DNA of 64,000 nt from Karalla daura (taxonomy: Eukaryota; Chordata; Actinopteri; Chaetodontiformes; Leiognathidae). Below the pieces are notes generated by a model that was not told where the DNA came from, searched no databases, and saw nothing but the letters and a program-made list of their open reading frames with translations. Numbering within the stretch: position 1 is the first letter of the stretch; each line of letters starts with the position of its first letter. Below, in pieces: positions 1 to 10,070 of this stretch. Made by a program: the position numbers and the translations under genes. Location: the NCBI GenBank assembly GCA_029224185.1, contig CM055211.1, forward strand, positions 3,779,525 through 3,843,524, given 5' to 3'.

Positions 1-779
1 GACGGGTGTTTGTCCCCGTCTCAGCACCGGGACAAACCATCCCCTCGTCACCGGGGCGACCTCTGCCCCCGATGAGAGGTCGTTGTCACGAGAGTGGAGG
101 TCTTTGTTGGTCCGGTGGGGGAAGAGAGAGCTTGAGAAAGAAAAAAAAGAGACAAAAATCTGCGAAATAGTGTAACCCCGGGAATAAATAAAGTGGTTAA
201 ATTTTAAAGCAGATGAATCCACCACAACAAGACCAGCTGGAAGTGAAATGAGACCAGATTAAAAATTTAACTCGCCCCGCGGACAAAGAAGTGAGGTAAG
301 ATTTAGATTGTGCCGCGTGTTATTCCAGGTTCCAGGTGCGGAGAGAGGGGAGGAGTTGAGCAGATTTTTATAGATATATGTTTTTGCTTCCTTTTAGAAA
401 TAAGGAATAACAAATGAAAGGCAGTCTGTGACACCTTATGGGGGGGGGGGGGGGGGGGGGGGGACCCGACTCTCGCGTATTCCTCCCGGAGCCGGGCGTT
501 GTTAATTATTCACGAGTTATCAGTGGATGATAAACAGCGTGGAGGCTTCAGAGTCGTGTGTGTAAAGAAAGAAGTGTAATCCGCGAAAAGATGTGAGCCT
601 CTCCACCGAGGACGCCATGTTTTATTCCTACAGAAGTAACCCAACATAAGAGCTACACAGAGCAGCCGTCGTGTCTCCCGGTCCGCAGCTGAGAGGCTTC
701 GCCGCCGATGTGGACACACGTCCGCGCGTCGTGCGTTTCTGGCCTCTGAATCATTCATGTCGGCGCGATATACGCGGCC
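1..779. other. Noncoding sequence, no gene seen
   Basis: Mostly unique sequence of mixed composition. The only structured part is a run of 24 G at 440-463. A frame of about 96 codons on the minus strand (510-800) has no recognisable domain and no splice context, so I do not call it a gene. Confidence 0.7.
440..463 (+). repeat. Poly-G tract (24 G)
   Basis: An uninterrupted G homopolymer. Long G runs recur across this window and can fold into G-quadruplexes. Their exact length is also error-prone in sequencing. Confidence 0.95.
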
Positions 780-1130
780 CGCTTTAAGGACTTCAAACAT
801 TTATCAGCCGGCGCTGGGGCTGCGATGCTAATGCGCCGTGGGTTCGCACGCGGGACGCCGAGGCTGGGGGAGCCCGGTCGCCGGGCGGTTGCCGGGCGGT
901 CGCCGGGCGGTCGCCGGGCGGTCGCCGGGCGGTCGCCGCCTCGCCGTCAGGACGCACCCCACCGCCACCGCCACGCACGCAGGCGAGCGCCTCTTTTCGG
1001 GGTTTTGTTCCCCGCTCCACTTTGATGGATGCGGTCTCCAGGTCTGCAGGCGTCTCCAGGGACGCCACTTTCATCAGGCGGAGCGATGATGATGACATCA
1101 GAGGCGCTTTTGGAGAAACCGACACGGCTG
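780..1130. other. CpG-dense GC-rich patch
   Basis: CpG is much more frequent here than on either side, and the patch contains an 11-bp tandem repeat. Several overlapping frames stay open on both strands because stop codons are rare in GC-rich sequence, and the repeat gives them an RS/PGG-rich periodic translation. It could be a small CpG island, but no promoter element or transcript start is visible. Confidence 0.45.
875..940 (+). repeat. 11-bp GC-rich minisatellite, about six copies
   Basis: The unit CGGTCGCCGGG starts at 875, 886, 897, 908, 919 and 930 with exact 11-bp spacing. The second copy has T for C at the fifth base, and the last copy ends in CGCC. Each unit contains three CpGs. Confidence 0.93.
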
Positions 1131-2400
1131 TGATGGTGATTTTCGGCAAACGTTGCCTCGCGCCAAATCAGATTCCAAATCTGTATTTCACGAAACGTAT
1201 TTGAACCCGATGTTGTGTTTTCACTCATCCATGGTAGTGACCCGGGGTCACGCAATGACTATTTGCACTCGGGCGAATTTATCACATAACACGTCCAAGG
1301 TTGCCGTTTTGAAACCATTTGAATGCTCTCAGCGGTGGAAAGAAAAGCAGAATTCAACACTAAAGCACTGAAGCCAAAACAGTTCAAATAACTAAATAAT
1401 GTGATTTTTTTTTACTTTGTGTGGGAGTTGAGGTCACTGCTAAATGGAGGTTGAAACTTTGCAGCTCAAGTTCAGGAGAACTGAAGTTGACAAAAAGGCG
1501 AAAACACAACATGATTTGATAACGCACCATTATATTCAAAATAATCTAAAACGGTTTCACAAAGCATTAGGGCGGAAATCAAAACTTTAAGTGTGTCTTC
1601 AGCTGTCATGTGTTTTCTTTTTTCCAGGCAGAAAACATGTAAATCGGTCGGACTTGACCGTGAAACAAGAGCAGGGTCAAACACCTGATTGGATCTTGAC
1701 ACCCGAGACTGAGGCGCCGGCTTCGGATGGGACGTCCAAACGCGTTCTGCGTTTCCGTGCCGTATGTAACCCCGGGATCAGGGCCGCCCCTCATCCCTCC
1801 CTTTCCGTGACAGTTTAACACTTCCTCTCGGGGGGGTTGGGGAGGGAGGGGGGGGGGTGTTCAGCCGTCCAATTGGCGTGGGCGCGTTCCTCCGAGGACG
1901 CCAGAGCCAGACTTAAGCCAAAGCTATTACAAGGGGGCAAATAAGTTGCATGAAATATTCACCCCGAGCCCATGTCCACAGAAGTGCAACCATACATAAT
2001 TCACCAGGGGGAAACGTTGGAGCCGTGTCTGCGCTCTGCCGGAACATGACACATCCCGCGGCCCGCGCTGCCGGGGTGTTCTGTTGTGATAGCGGAGCCT
2101 GTTTGGTTGTAATTCCACCTCCGTTTACGCCTTTCGTCCACGCCGCCCGAGGTGCGGAAATTAGCTCCTAATTTCCCTGAATCCCGAGAAGCGGGTCTCC
2201 ACGCGCGCTTGACACAGTTGAATCGGCGCCAAACGCGAAAGTGGTTCAGCGATGTTAAAAAAGAAGAGAGGGAGAGAGGCTTTTTTTTCCATAAGGCCGC
2301 CAAATAATCCATTTTTAAACCCAATCGCAAACAGCGAGATCACGCCGCTATTAATAAAACAGAGGCGTCTGTTTGCAGGACACATGAATGATGGAAAGGG
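1131..2400. other. Noncoding unique sequence
   Basis: No gene is seen. A polypyrimidine-AG resembling a splice acceptor ends near 1628, but no matching donor follows with a convincing open exon. A G-rich run lies at 1831-1858. The frames here are short and unrelated to anything I recognise. Confidence 0.65.
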
Positions 2401-2434
2401 AAACAAACAAAGCGAGAGGGCTTCTTTTTTTTGA

Positions 2435-2461
2435 GGGGGGGGGGGGGGGGGGGGGGGGGGG
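2435..2461 (+). repeat. Poly-G tract (27 G)
   Basis: An uninterrupted G run directly after a T run. Read on the minus strand it gives an artefactual poly-proline stretch. Confidence 0.95.
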
Positions 2462-2592
2462 AGCAAAGCGAATCGCACGGACGCGCAGTATTTTGGTCTG
2501 AGCCAGCTCTGCAGTTGTGTAAGCTCGGGTGAATCCAAATCCAAATCCTACATAACAATTTGTTGTCATGGAGCTTAGCGTTCTCCTCCCAA

Positions 2593-2631
2593 GTGTGTGT
2601 GTGTGTGTGTGTGTGTGCGTGTGTGTGTGCC

Positions 2632-2659
<28 letters not shown>
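2593..2659 (+). repeat. GT microsatellite, interrupted
   Basis: About 33 GT units with two single-base interruptions (GC near 2617, CC near 2630). Confidence 0.95.
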
Positions 2660-2663
<4 letters not shown>

Positions 2664-2969
2664 AACTTTGATGACAACAAACCGCAACAAGCGGCCCCTC
2701 CCTCCCTCCCTCCCTCCCTCCTCCCATCACAAATTAAAAAGAGAGAAACTTTTGAAAAAATGATGCTGCGTGCGCCCTCGGGGAGGGCTTGCAGGTGCAG
2801 AAAGAGAGAGAATAAAAAAAGAGAACAAAAAAAAAAAAAAAAAAAAGATAGCTATCACTCCACCCGAGAAACGAGAAAAGCAGCCCCGGCCCGGCGGACA
2901 TGTTTAAAAGTGGGCTCGAGGAAACGGAGGGAGGATGATGGATGACGTCTCCGGGAGTAAGGAGCATGG

Positions 2970-2980
2970 GAGAGAGAGAG

Positions 2981-3034
<54 letters not shown>

Positions 3035-3047
3035 GAGAGAGAGAGAG
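2970..3047 (+). repeat. GA microsatellite
   Basis: About 39 GA units with two GGG interruptions. It is a pure homopurine strand of 78 bp. Confidence 0.95.
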
Positions 3048-3144
3048 CTGCAGGTGGAGGTTTGTGTAAAAGATGATGTGTGAGAGGGGATAAAATTAAA
3101 AAAATAAAAAAGGACTGGGGTTAATATATATATATATATATATA

Positions 3145-4353
3145 AAAGATATAAGATAAAGACAGAGAGAGACAGAGAGCGATCAGAGAGCAGAGCTTTC
3201 TTCGGGGCATTAGTGGCCCTGCTGTGGGCTCGGGGCTGCGCATTCTGCCGTGAACTAGCAGCTTTTCTTCTTTCTCTCCACGTATGAAACCGCAGGGAGT
3301 AGAACGAAACACCTCGCCGCCTTTCAGGAAAGCCGCCTCAACGGTAGAGAGGTGAGAGCGGCTCGTACTCTGTCCATTAAAAATCCCGCCGGATGTCAAA
3401 CATGATGGCGGATATATAGCCCTATACTGTTGGTCGGGAAAAGTTCTGTTTAAAATCTGTTCAATACAACGTCTAGAATACATAATATTTAGTCATTTTG
3501 ACTAAGATTTCATCAAATCTGATTTGGAGGTCATGTCTTTGCTGTAATGTTGCATTACACTCCCTAAACTGAAGTCTCTATCAAAGTCTTTGATGATTCG
3601 CTGTAACTGAGTACCAAAAAGTGTTCTCCAGGCCTCGCTTGGACTAAGCCATCGGGTCTACAAAGGAGAGGCTATGGCTCTGCTGACAGGATCATCTGAA
3701 TACAGGGAGCTTGTTCACTTCTCCACCACTTTCACATGGGGGAGAAGAAAATGACGCAAAAAAGAGAAAGCGCTCTTGCGTCATGGTAGTCGTTCTCCGC
3801 AGAGGCTTTTAAATAAACAATACAGTACATGCAGGGTCTTTCTACCCCCCCGCGCCCTAACTGATATATCAATCAAGTAGCAGTCACATGTCCAGTCTTT
3901 CTACATGTTTCTACAGCCTGTGATACTGATATATAAGCTCCGCTGTGTCTATTTGGATCAAAAGTAAGACGAAACGTGGACTTTGCTTCCCCTCGCATGG
4001 CGAGACTGTTGCTAGTGCTGTAGACCAGCTGTCACAATATGTCTTCCTAACATCAGACACGTGACAGTCGCCTCTGAGGCTCAGCAGACACGGCCAAAGT
4101 ATCAGAACGGCAATAATAATCATAACATTAACGAAAATAATTGTGTGACAAGACCTGAAAGAGACCTTAGCACAAACTCGAGCTCTCTTAACGGGTTTTT
4201 ATTCCACTTTATTTGACTTTCCGGCCTGTTTCTGTCAGAGCTGCTCTGTTAACATTCCACATCCGTATTCATGATATGGTATTCACGACGCCCGAGCTCC
4301 ACTTCATTTGCATCCCTCGCAATGTCAATAACGAGGTCCACCCACCACCATGA
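3145..4353. other. Noncoding unique sequence
   Basis: No gene is seen. The segment directly after the TA run has an A/T-rich box followed by GA-rich sequence and a splice-donor-like AG|GTGAGA at 3350-3357, so a first noncoding exon is conceivable but unsupported. The rest (3480-4350) is mixed unique sequence with a POU-type octamer ATTTGCAT at 4306-4313. Confidence 0.55.
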
Positions 4354-4370
4354 ATATACATATATATATA

Positions 4371-4422
<52 letters not shown>

Positions 4423-4427
4423 TGTAT
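4354..4427. repeat. TA/TG compound microsatellite
   Basis: TA units interrupted once by a short TG run at 4372-4380, then about 17 further TA units. The TA part is self-complementary and could extrude as a hairpin. Confidence 0.95.
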
Positions 4428-4561
4428 AACGACCAAACTGCCTCATTATAAAATCAAAGGACAATTGGTACAGTATTATTTTGCATACGGTCCGACTCCG
4501 CTGCAGAGGAAGACCTGTTTGATCCCATGGGGGGGCATACTGTGCTGCTCTACTGCTCCTA

Positions 4562-4669
<108 letters not shown>

Positions 4670-4783
4670 CGTAAATAACTCCAGATCGCTCGCAGTCCAA
4701 ACATACAACCACGAGTTTTTACGGCCTGAGATGATTTGCACGTCCCGGCATAAATCAGACGTCCCGTTGACACTCTTGTCAGA

Positions 4784-4829
4784 AGAGGAGGAGGAGGAGG
4801 AGGAGGAAGAAGAGGAGGAGGAGGAGGAA
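4784..4829 (+). repeat. GGA/GAA trinucleotide repeat
   Basis: About 15 purine-only triplets, mostly GAG/GGA with two GAA variants. It translates to poly-Glu on the plus strand, but no gene context supports coding. Confidence 0.93.
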
Positions 4830-7800
4830 GCGAGACGTTTTTGGCCCCCTCGGAAAGGATCTGCTCCGAGTTCAAGCTGCTAACAAGCTCGTGAAATTAT
4901 TGATGGTCCTGCTGTTTCCTCCAGACCGGTAACTGACGGCCAATGCCAGACCTGGAGCAGAGTCAGCGGGCAGCGCATGCCACCGCGGCGCCGCTGGCCC
5001 CCGCCACACAAGCCGCGCTGCTAAACGCGGCCTTCGTTTGTTTCCCCCCCTTCCCTCGCTGCCCGTGCCTTCTCGTACCAGGTACGAGCCTCCAAACGAC
5101 GCGTTCTCCCCCGGCGCGCTGACTCCGTGCTGAACTGGGGCTTTAAACGTTTTAAAGTCTCCGGGGGGGCCGTTTTGTACTAAAAAAAGAAAAAAAATAA
5201 GAAAAGAGACTGAAATAGCTTTGTCATTTGAGGGGATTGTGGTCATTTTTTGGCTAAGTTCATCTTTTGATCCGCGGTTCAGAGGGTGACGCAACATGAT
5301 TGTAAGTGAAGCTCAATCCCAGGCTGATATAGTGAGAAGGCCGCTCAGCTCCGCTCCCTTTCCACGCTTTCTTTCTTCTTTTTTTTTTTTTTTTCACACA
5401 CCGGCTTTGTTTCTTTTTCTGTTTTTTTTCACGGCAGCTTTTGGTTTTTAATGCGCGCTGGGCTGCTGGGGCGAGCGCTGTAAGTAATGCGTTTTCACAG
5501 ATGGAAGACACCGTCCCGGAGAAACCGGAGCGGGAATCCGAGGGCCCGCTCCTCTCGTCTGCCTCCCGCCTCCGTCCCGGGCGAAGAATGAGCGGGGATG
5601 GCAGCTTGACAGGTTAGCACGAGTTTCGTTTTCGAAAAAAACACAACTCCGAAGGCGAAACACAACTTTACCCTCCTCGTGAGACTTCATTGTCATTCAG
5701 AGTATGGTCGGTCTGTACAAATCATGTGAAGTGAACGGTATAAAATACACCCAGAGGAGATCATAGGGAAAAGAAAATCTATCCTACTGTGTCAAATATT
5801 AGTGCAAGAACTCTCATTGAGAGATATTAGACATATAGATGGAAACTTGCTGTACTTTTACTTACTGGACGGTCTATAAGGTCAAGGAAAGTCATTTAGA
5901 ACTATAATCCTCATTAGGAACACTCGGTCCCAGGCTCGATTGCATCGACAGAGTGCCGGGGTGTCTAATATGTCGGATATCAAGTTGAATTTGAATTTTT
6001 GGGGAGCGTGACTTCAATTTGGCTTATTTTAACTTCCGTTCTGATGGAAGAAACTTGTCATTCTCCCAGAACAAAAGTCTATAAAATGGCAACAACAATC
6101 GCAGCTTTGAGAGCTTCTTTGTGCGAAAACATTCAAATTCCGACTCAGAAATACTACTTAGGGCAATTTACTGTGACACACTTCGCACAACTCTGGTGAA
6201 AATTACAAAAAAAAAAAAAGTATAAAACACTGGAGTATCAAATCAGAAATGCAGACAGCGGAATCAGTGCAGTGACCAGGCATAAAGGGCAGCAGACGGA
6301 GCGCAGCACATGTGAATAACAAGTCCCCTCTAAGAGGCCACGTCCCAAGCCGGGCCCGCTGGAGTTGTTTACAAGTAAATTCAGTCACGGCTTGTATCCC
6401 CCAAACCGGAATTAGGATTCTGGAGCGGCGCTCGGCCGGGGGTGGCCGCTGACGGCGCCGCTCTGACACCGCTCCCCGCCCCGGACACGCCGAGGCTTCC
6501 CGGTCAGGGAAGCAGCCGTCCAGCTTGTCAGGCCTCCGCCGGGACCGCGTCTGAGGGCAGCAGATAAGAGCCTGAGAGCTGTCTGTAAAACAACTCGGCC
6601 CCCTGTTGATCTGCCCGAATCAATGTTTCATACTAGCCGCCTTTCTCTTTTTTCTCCTTTCCACCCGCTTTGTGTGTGAGGTGTTGCTGGCAGCGGGTCC
6701 TCGGTCGCTGGGTGATGCTAATCAAAACAAGTTAGTGGAACGGGAGGATCTCGGAGCGCCTGTGTTTAATTATTTATTTTCCAACTTGAAATCTGTTTAC
6801 TCGTGTTCGACCGCCGGTGCCTTGACAAACTTCCTCGCTGGCGGACCGCTGCGTCTCCGTCTCGCTATCCCTGCTTGACGGGGATTGAGGGAAGCGCACG
6901 CAGGGAGCCGTCCTGACCCAAAATGACGGGCGGGGGCCAGGTTTGAGTTTTCAGCAGATCTAATCGGAAGGTGGCGGCAGCCTGGGCGTCGCCGGGGCCG
7001 GAGGTCGTCCAACGCGAACAGGCAAACGAGCCCAAAAACGAACCTGACAAACGGGCAACCAGGTCAAACTCACATTGCTCCGCTTGCACACGTTAGAGGG
7101 GGAATCATGGGGCGTGATTAAAAGAGGAAGACGGTGGGGCCGATCAGCGATCCGTTGTGATGATCTAATGGAAATCCGCCCGGCGACAAAGGTGAGACCA
7201 CAAATGTCAACACCGCGGGGACGCCGGCCAGAAAGGTCAGGGGATCGGCACATTCATCGGGCCAGATTAACAATCGGCCCGAGCGAAACGCTGAGGAGAC
7301 GCGGTAGAAAGTTGTTGACTCATTATCAACAACCGACTTACGGGAACGACTCTGATTACGGCGCTTTTATGTATCGTTCCGCTTGTTATTCATGCTCTTA
7401 TCGGCGTCGATTTCGTTCCCCGGCGCGTGGCAGATCAAGGCTCGCCCTTGGTTGAGAAAAAAGTAGGAGGTAAAAGAAAAAAAAAGGAGGTGCATCCAGT
7501 CCAATTACGGAGGCGACTTGTCAGACGCCCTAAAAGAAAGATGAGGGCCGGCGGAGCTGCACTGCTTGTTGTGCATTAAAGTTTCGCCGACCTTGCCACA
7601 CCTCGGTGTTTTGCTGAGTGGATGCCATTAATTAATTAAACCTCCCACCCCTTAAAAAAAAAAACTAATACAAAAAAAAAAAAAAACAATTTACACCCCT
7701 GGAGATATCAATGCTAATCCCAAGGCCGCGCAGCGTGACCGATAAGGAATATCCCTGGCTGCTCATCACAGCCGCAGATGTCTTTCATCTCTGACCGCCA
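4830..7800. other. Noncoding unique sequence
   Basis: No gene is seen. GC-rich stretches lie at 4920-5110, 5500-5600 and 6420-6560. An AT-rich unique stretch runs from 5690 to 6220. T- and A-runs occur at 5380-5395, 6208-6220 and 7657-7686. A 13-bp ATTA tandem lies near 7629-7641. No frame here is flanked by splice signals and none resembles a known domain. Confidence 0.65.
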
Positions 7801-7885
7801 AGGTGAGGAGGGGAGGGGGGGGGGGGGGGCGAGACCCCCATGATACGAGCCGCAACGAGAGGAGAGAGAAATGTATGTATGCGTG

Positions 7886-7918
<33 letters not shown>

Positions 7919-8100
7919 CGGCCCACGCGTAGCAGCAGTGGTCTTCCAGGCTAAGCCCGGAGAATCTCCTTTTAATGAAGTCCGGAGGTAAAAAGTGCAC
8001 GCGTTCCCCTCTGCCTTTCATCATTACAGTAATGGTCCCCCCCCGGCCCCCCCCTCTGCCTCCACCCCCCCCCCCCCCGCCCCCCCTTCCAGGAGTTTAC
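7801..8100. repeat. G tract, GT array and C-rich tract
   Basis: Fifteen G at 7815-7829, a GT array at 7881-7918, then a C-rich block at 8037-8096 that includes 14 C at 8065-8078. The strand of the homopolymer switches from G to C within 250 bp. Confidence 0.93.
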
Positions 8101-8325
8101 TTCTAATCCGCGTCGATGGCGCATAGTAGCCAGGAATCCGGCTCCTTTTGTTTCCTTTTCTCTCAACCTGTATCGCTCACTGTGAACCCAGGGTGCCACT
8201 ATGAGAGACGGGCCCCAGCAGCCCTGAGCAGCAATAGACGAGATTTTTATGAAAACATATCAGATAAACAGCGGGAAGAAAGTACAGGGAATAAGAGGTG
8301 AGAAGAGGAGAAAGAAAAATGATTC

Positions 8326-8335
8326 CCATATATGG
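8326..8335. promoter_or_regulatory. Perfect CArG box motif
   Basis: CC(A/T)6GG is present as CCATATATGG, the consensus for serum response factor and related MADS-box factors. It is a motif match only. It lies in unique sequence with no gene nearby that I can see. Confidence 0.35.
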
Positions 8336-8794
8336 ATCCAGTGCAGGGTTGGGATCCCATCGAATAAAAACGAAATACACGTGTGTTTTTCTTTATTTTT
8401 ATATGGGAGAGAGCAGGCGTAAAAGATCCTTATTCGTCCAGAATCGTGGATTTAACCTGAACTACTGCCTCCCACTGCTGATGCAAACCACTCCACAGAG
8501 GTCCAAACTAGCTCGCCGGTCAATGAAAGAGCGAGCAGAGTTGGAAATGAAATGATGGTGTGAAAATCCGTGGCTGCGCACATGTGTAGCAAGACAAGGT
8601 CAGGGGAGACGTAATCGAGTTAAGCGAGCGGGGCGGGATGAGAGTAAGTAACACGTGTTGGTTTATAATGACAAGGTGGTCAGTCGCATTCAGAGTTAAC
8701 GCACGGCTAATAACAACTGATGAGACAGTGGTGGCGAGTCTCCACATGTGATTATCTGGTCCGCTCTGAATGCACCGATCAATGGAGAGATAGC

Positions 8795-8820
8795 GGGGGG
8801 GGGGGGGGTTAGGGTTAGGG
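8795..8820 (+). repeat. Poly-G followed by two TTAGGG units
   Basis: Fourteen G (8795-8808) run directly into TTAGGGTTAGGG (8809-8820), after which the telomere register is lost. This is a very short interstitial telomere-like motif, possibly chance or a repair scar. Confidence 0.8.
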
Positions 8821-9798
8821 TCTGAGTGACAGAGGAAGCCGGGAGAGGCGCGGGATTAATTAGATTTCAGCGTGCGCCCACGCCGGATTCTCACCTCCTG
8901 CCCAGCGCGACTTTTTGAGAGATGTTTTGATGGAGCAGAACGTGACCTCAAACTATAAACCTTTTCATGAGGCGGTAGTTCGATCAGCCGGAACGCAAAC
9001 AAGATCAAAAGTGAGTTGGATTCAAGACAGCGACCCTAAAGATAGACACTCTTATATGATACTTTACATAACACCGAACAGAGAACAAACAGAGAGAGAG
9101 AAAGAAAGAAAGAAAGATTCAGCGGAGCAAATGCGCTCCTACAACCATTTTGGAGTGAATTCAAGGCCGAGGAGGAGTCTTGAGAGGGATTTGTACATCG
9201 TTTCCAAGTTATTCACTTTGTTCGAGACAGAAAAAGCCTCTGAAGATGATTCCTCGACAGGTCGGAGAGAAACGGCAGCACCGGGGATCTGCACCGTGCC
9301 CATTCTGCTGCTTTTTGCTTTGTCCCCAGCCCCCTTTGCAAATAAACTCTGGGTGGTGGTTCAGAAAAAAGCCAAACAGGTGCGGTTCTGTTGAGCTGCC
9401 ATGACGCCATCTACAAAGGTCGTCAGTGGTGGCAACCTGCGGCAATCCATGGACAATAAGCAGATGAAATGAAATACTCACTTCCTCCTTTTCGCTGTAC
9501 GAGATGAATCCGACAGGTCTTTATATTATCGAACACTTGTGTTCCAGCCTCTCTAGGCTGCATGCCCGCGCCAGGGTTATCGGATCGCGTAAACTCCTGA
9601 CATGAGTGGCTGACTGGATGTGGTGATAAAAGCGCAGGCTCGCGCTCTCTGTTTATCTGCCGGCCTCTCTGTTTGCTCGCCTCTGTTTGCCCGCGCCGCC
9701 GCCCGTGTTTTATTCCGGGGCGTCTGATTTAATCCGAGTCTGCCGGGCAATTTGGGGCAAATCGAAAAAAACGCCGCGCCGCGGGCCAAACACAATCA

Positions 9799-10070
9799 CC
9801 CCCCCCCCCCCCCCCCCCACCCCCGACCTCTTTTTTTTTCCTTCTCTTCCTTTCTTTTCTCCTCCTCTCCACATTCTAAAAACCTCCCCAGTCCCCGATC
9901 GCTGTATTGATGTGTGGCGACGGATCGGCTTCTGATTCCACCTCTCGGAGTTATTTTTTCTCCCTCGTCTTTGTCCACTGGTGACGGGGTTGCCATGCCG
10001 TGCCCCCCCCCCCCCCACCCCCCCCCCCCCCCCCCCACCCCCCACCCCCACCCCACTACCCCCCTACCCA
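9799..10070. repeat. Poly-C tracts
   Basis: Twenty C at 9799-9818, a pyrimidine-rich segment to about 9870, then a C-rich block at 10003-10070 with A interruptions every few bases. The frames with poly-Gly or poly-Pro here are repeat artefacts. Confidence 0.93.

Larger units (their letters stand above)
2401..3144. repeat. Cluster of simple repeats
   Basis: Seven low-complexity tracts occur in under 750 bp: poly-T/poly-G at 2425-2461, GT at 2593-2659, CCCT at 2695-2725, poly-A at 2827-2846, GA at 2970-3047, an A-rich block near 3090-3110 and TA at 3124-3144. The predicted minus-strand frames with long HT or poly-P runs are translations of these tracts, not genes. Confidence 0.93.
8101..9790. 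other. Noncoding unique sequence
   Basis: No gene is supported. A plus-strand frame of 159 codons (8915-9394) has no domain, no signal of coding bias, and contains a GAAA-repeat-derived Lys/Glu stretch, so I treat it as chance. The stretch includes a CArG box at 8326-8335 and a short telomere-like motif at 8809-8820. Confidence 0.6.

Noticed and set aside
7625..7645. ATTA tandem near 7.63 kb as a homeodomain element
   Set aside because: Only one short AT-only run without surrounding motif-rich sequence, better explained as low complexity.
8915..9394. 159-codon plus-strand open frame as a gene
   Set aside because: No recognisable domain, a Lys/Glu stretch from GAAA repeats, no upstream promoter or splice structure, and overlapping frames on the other strand.
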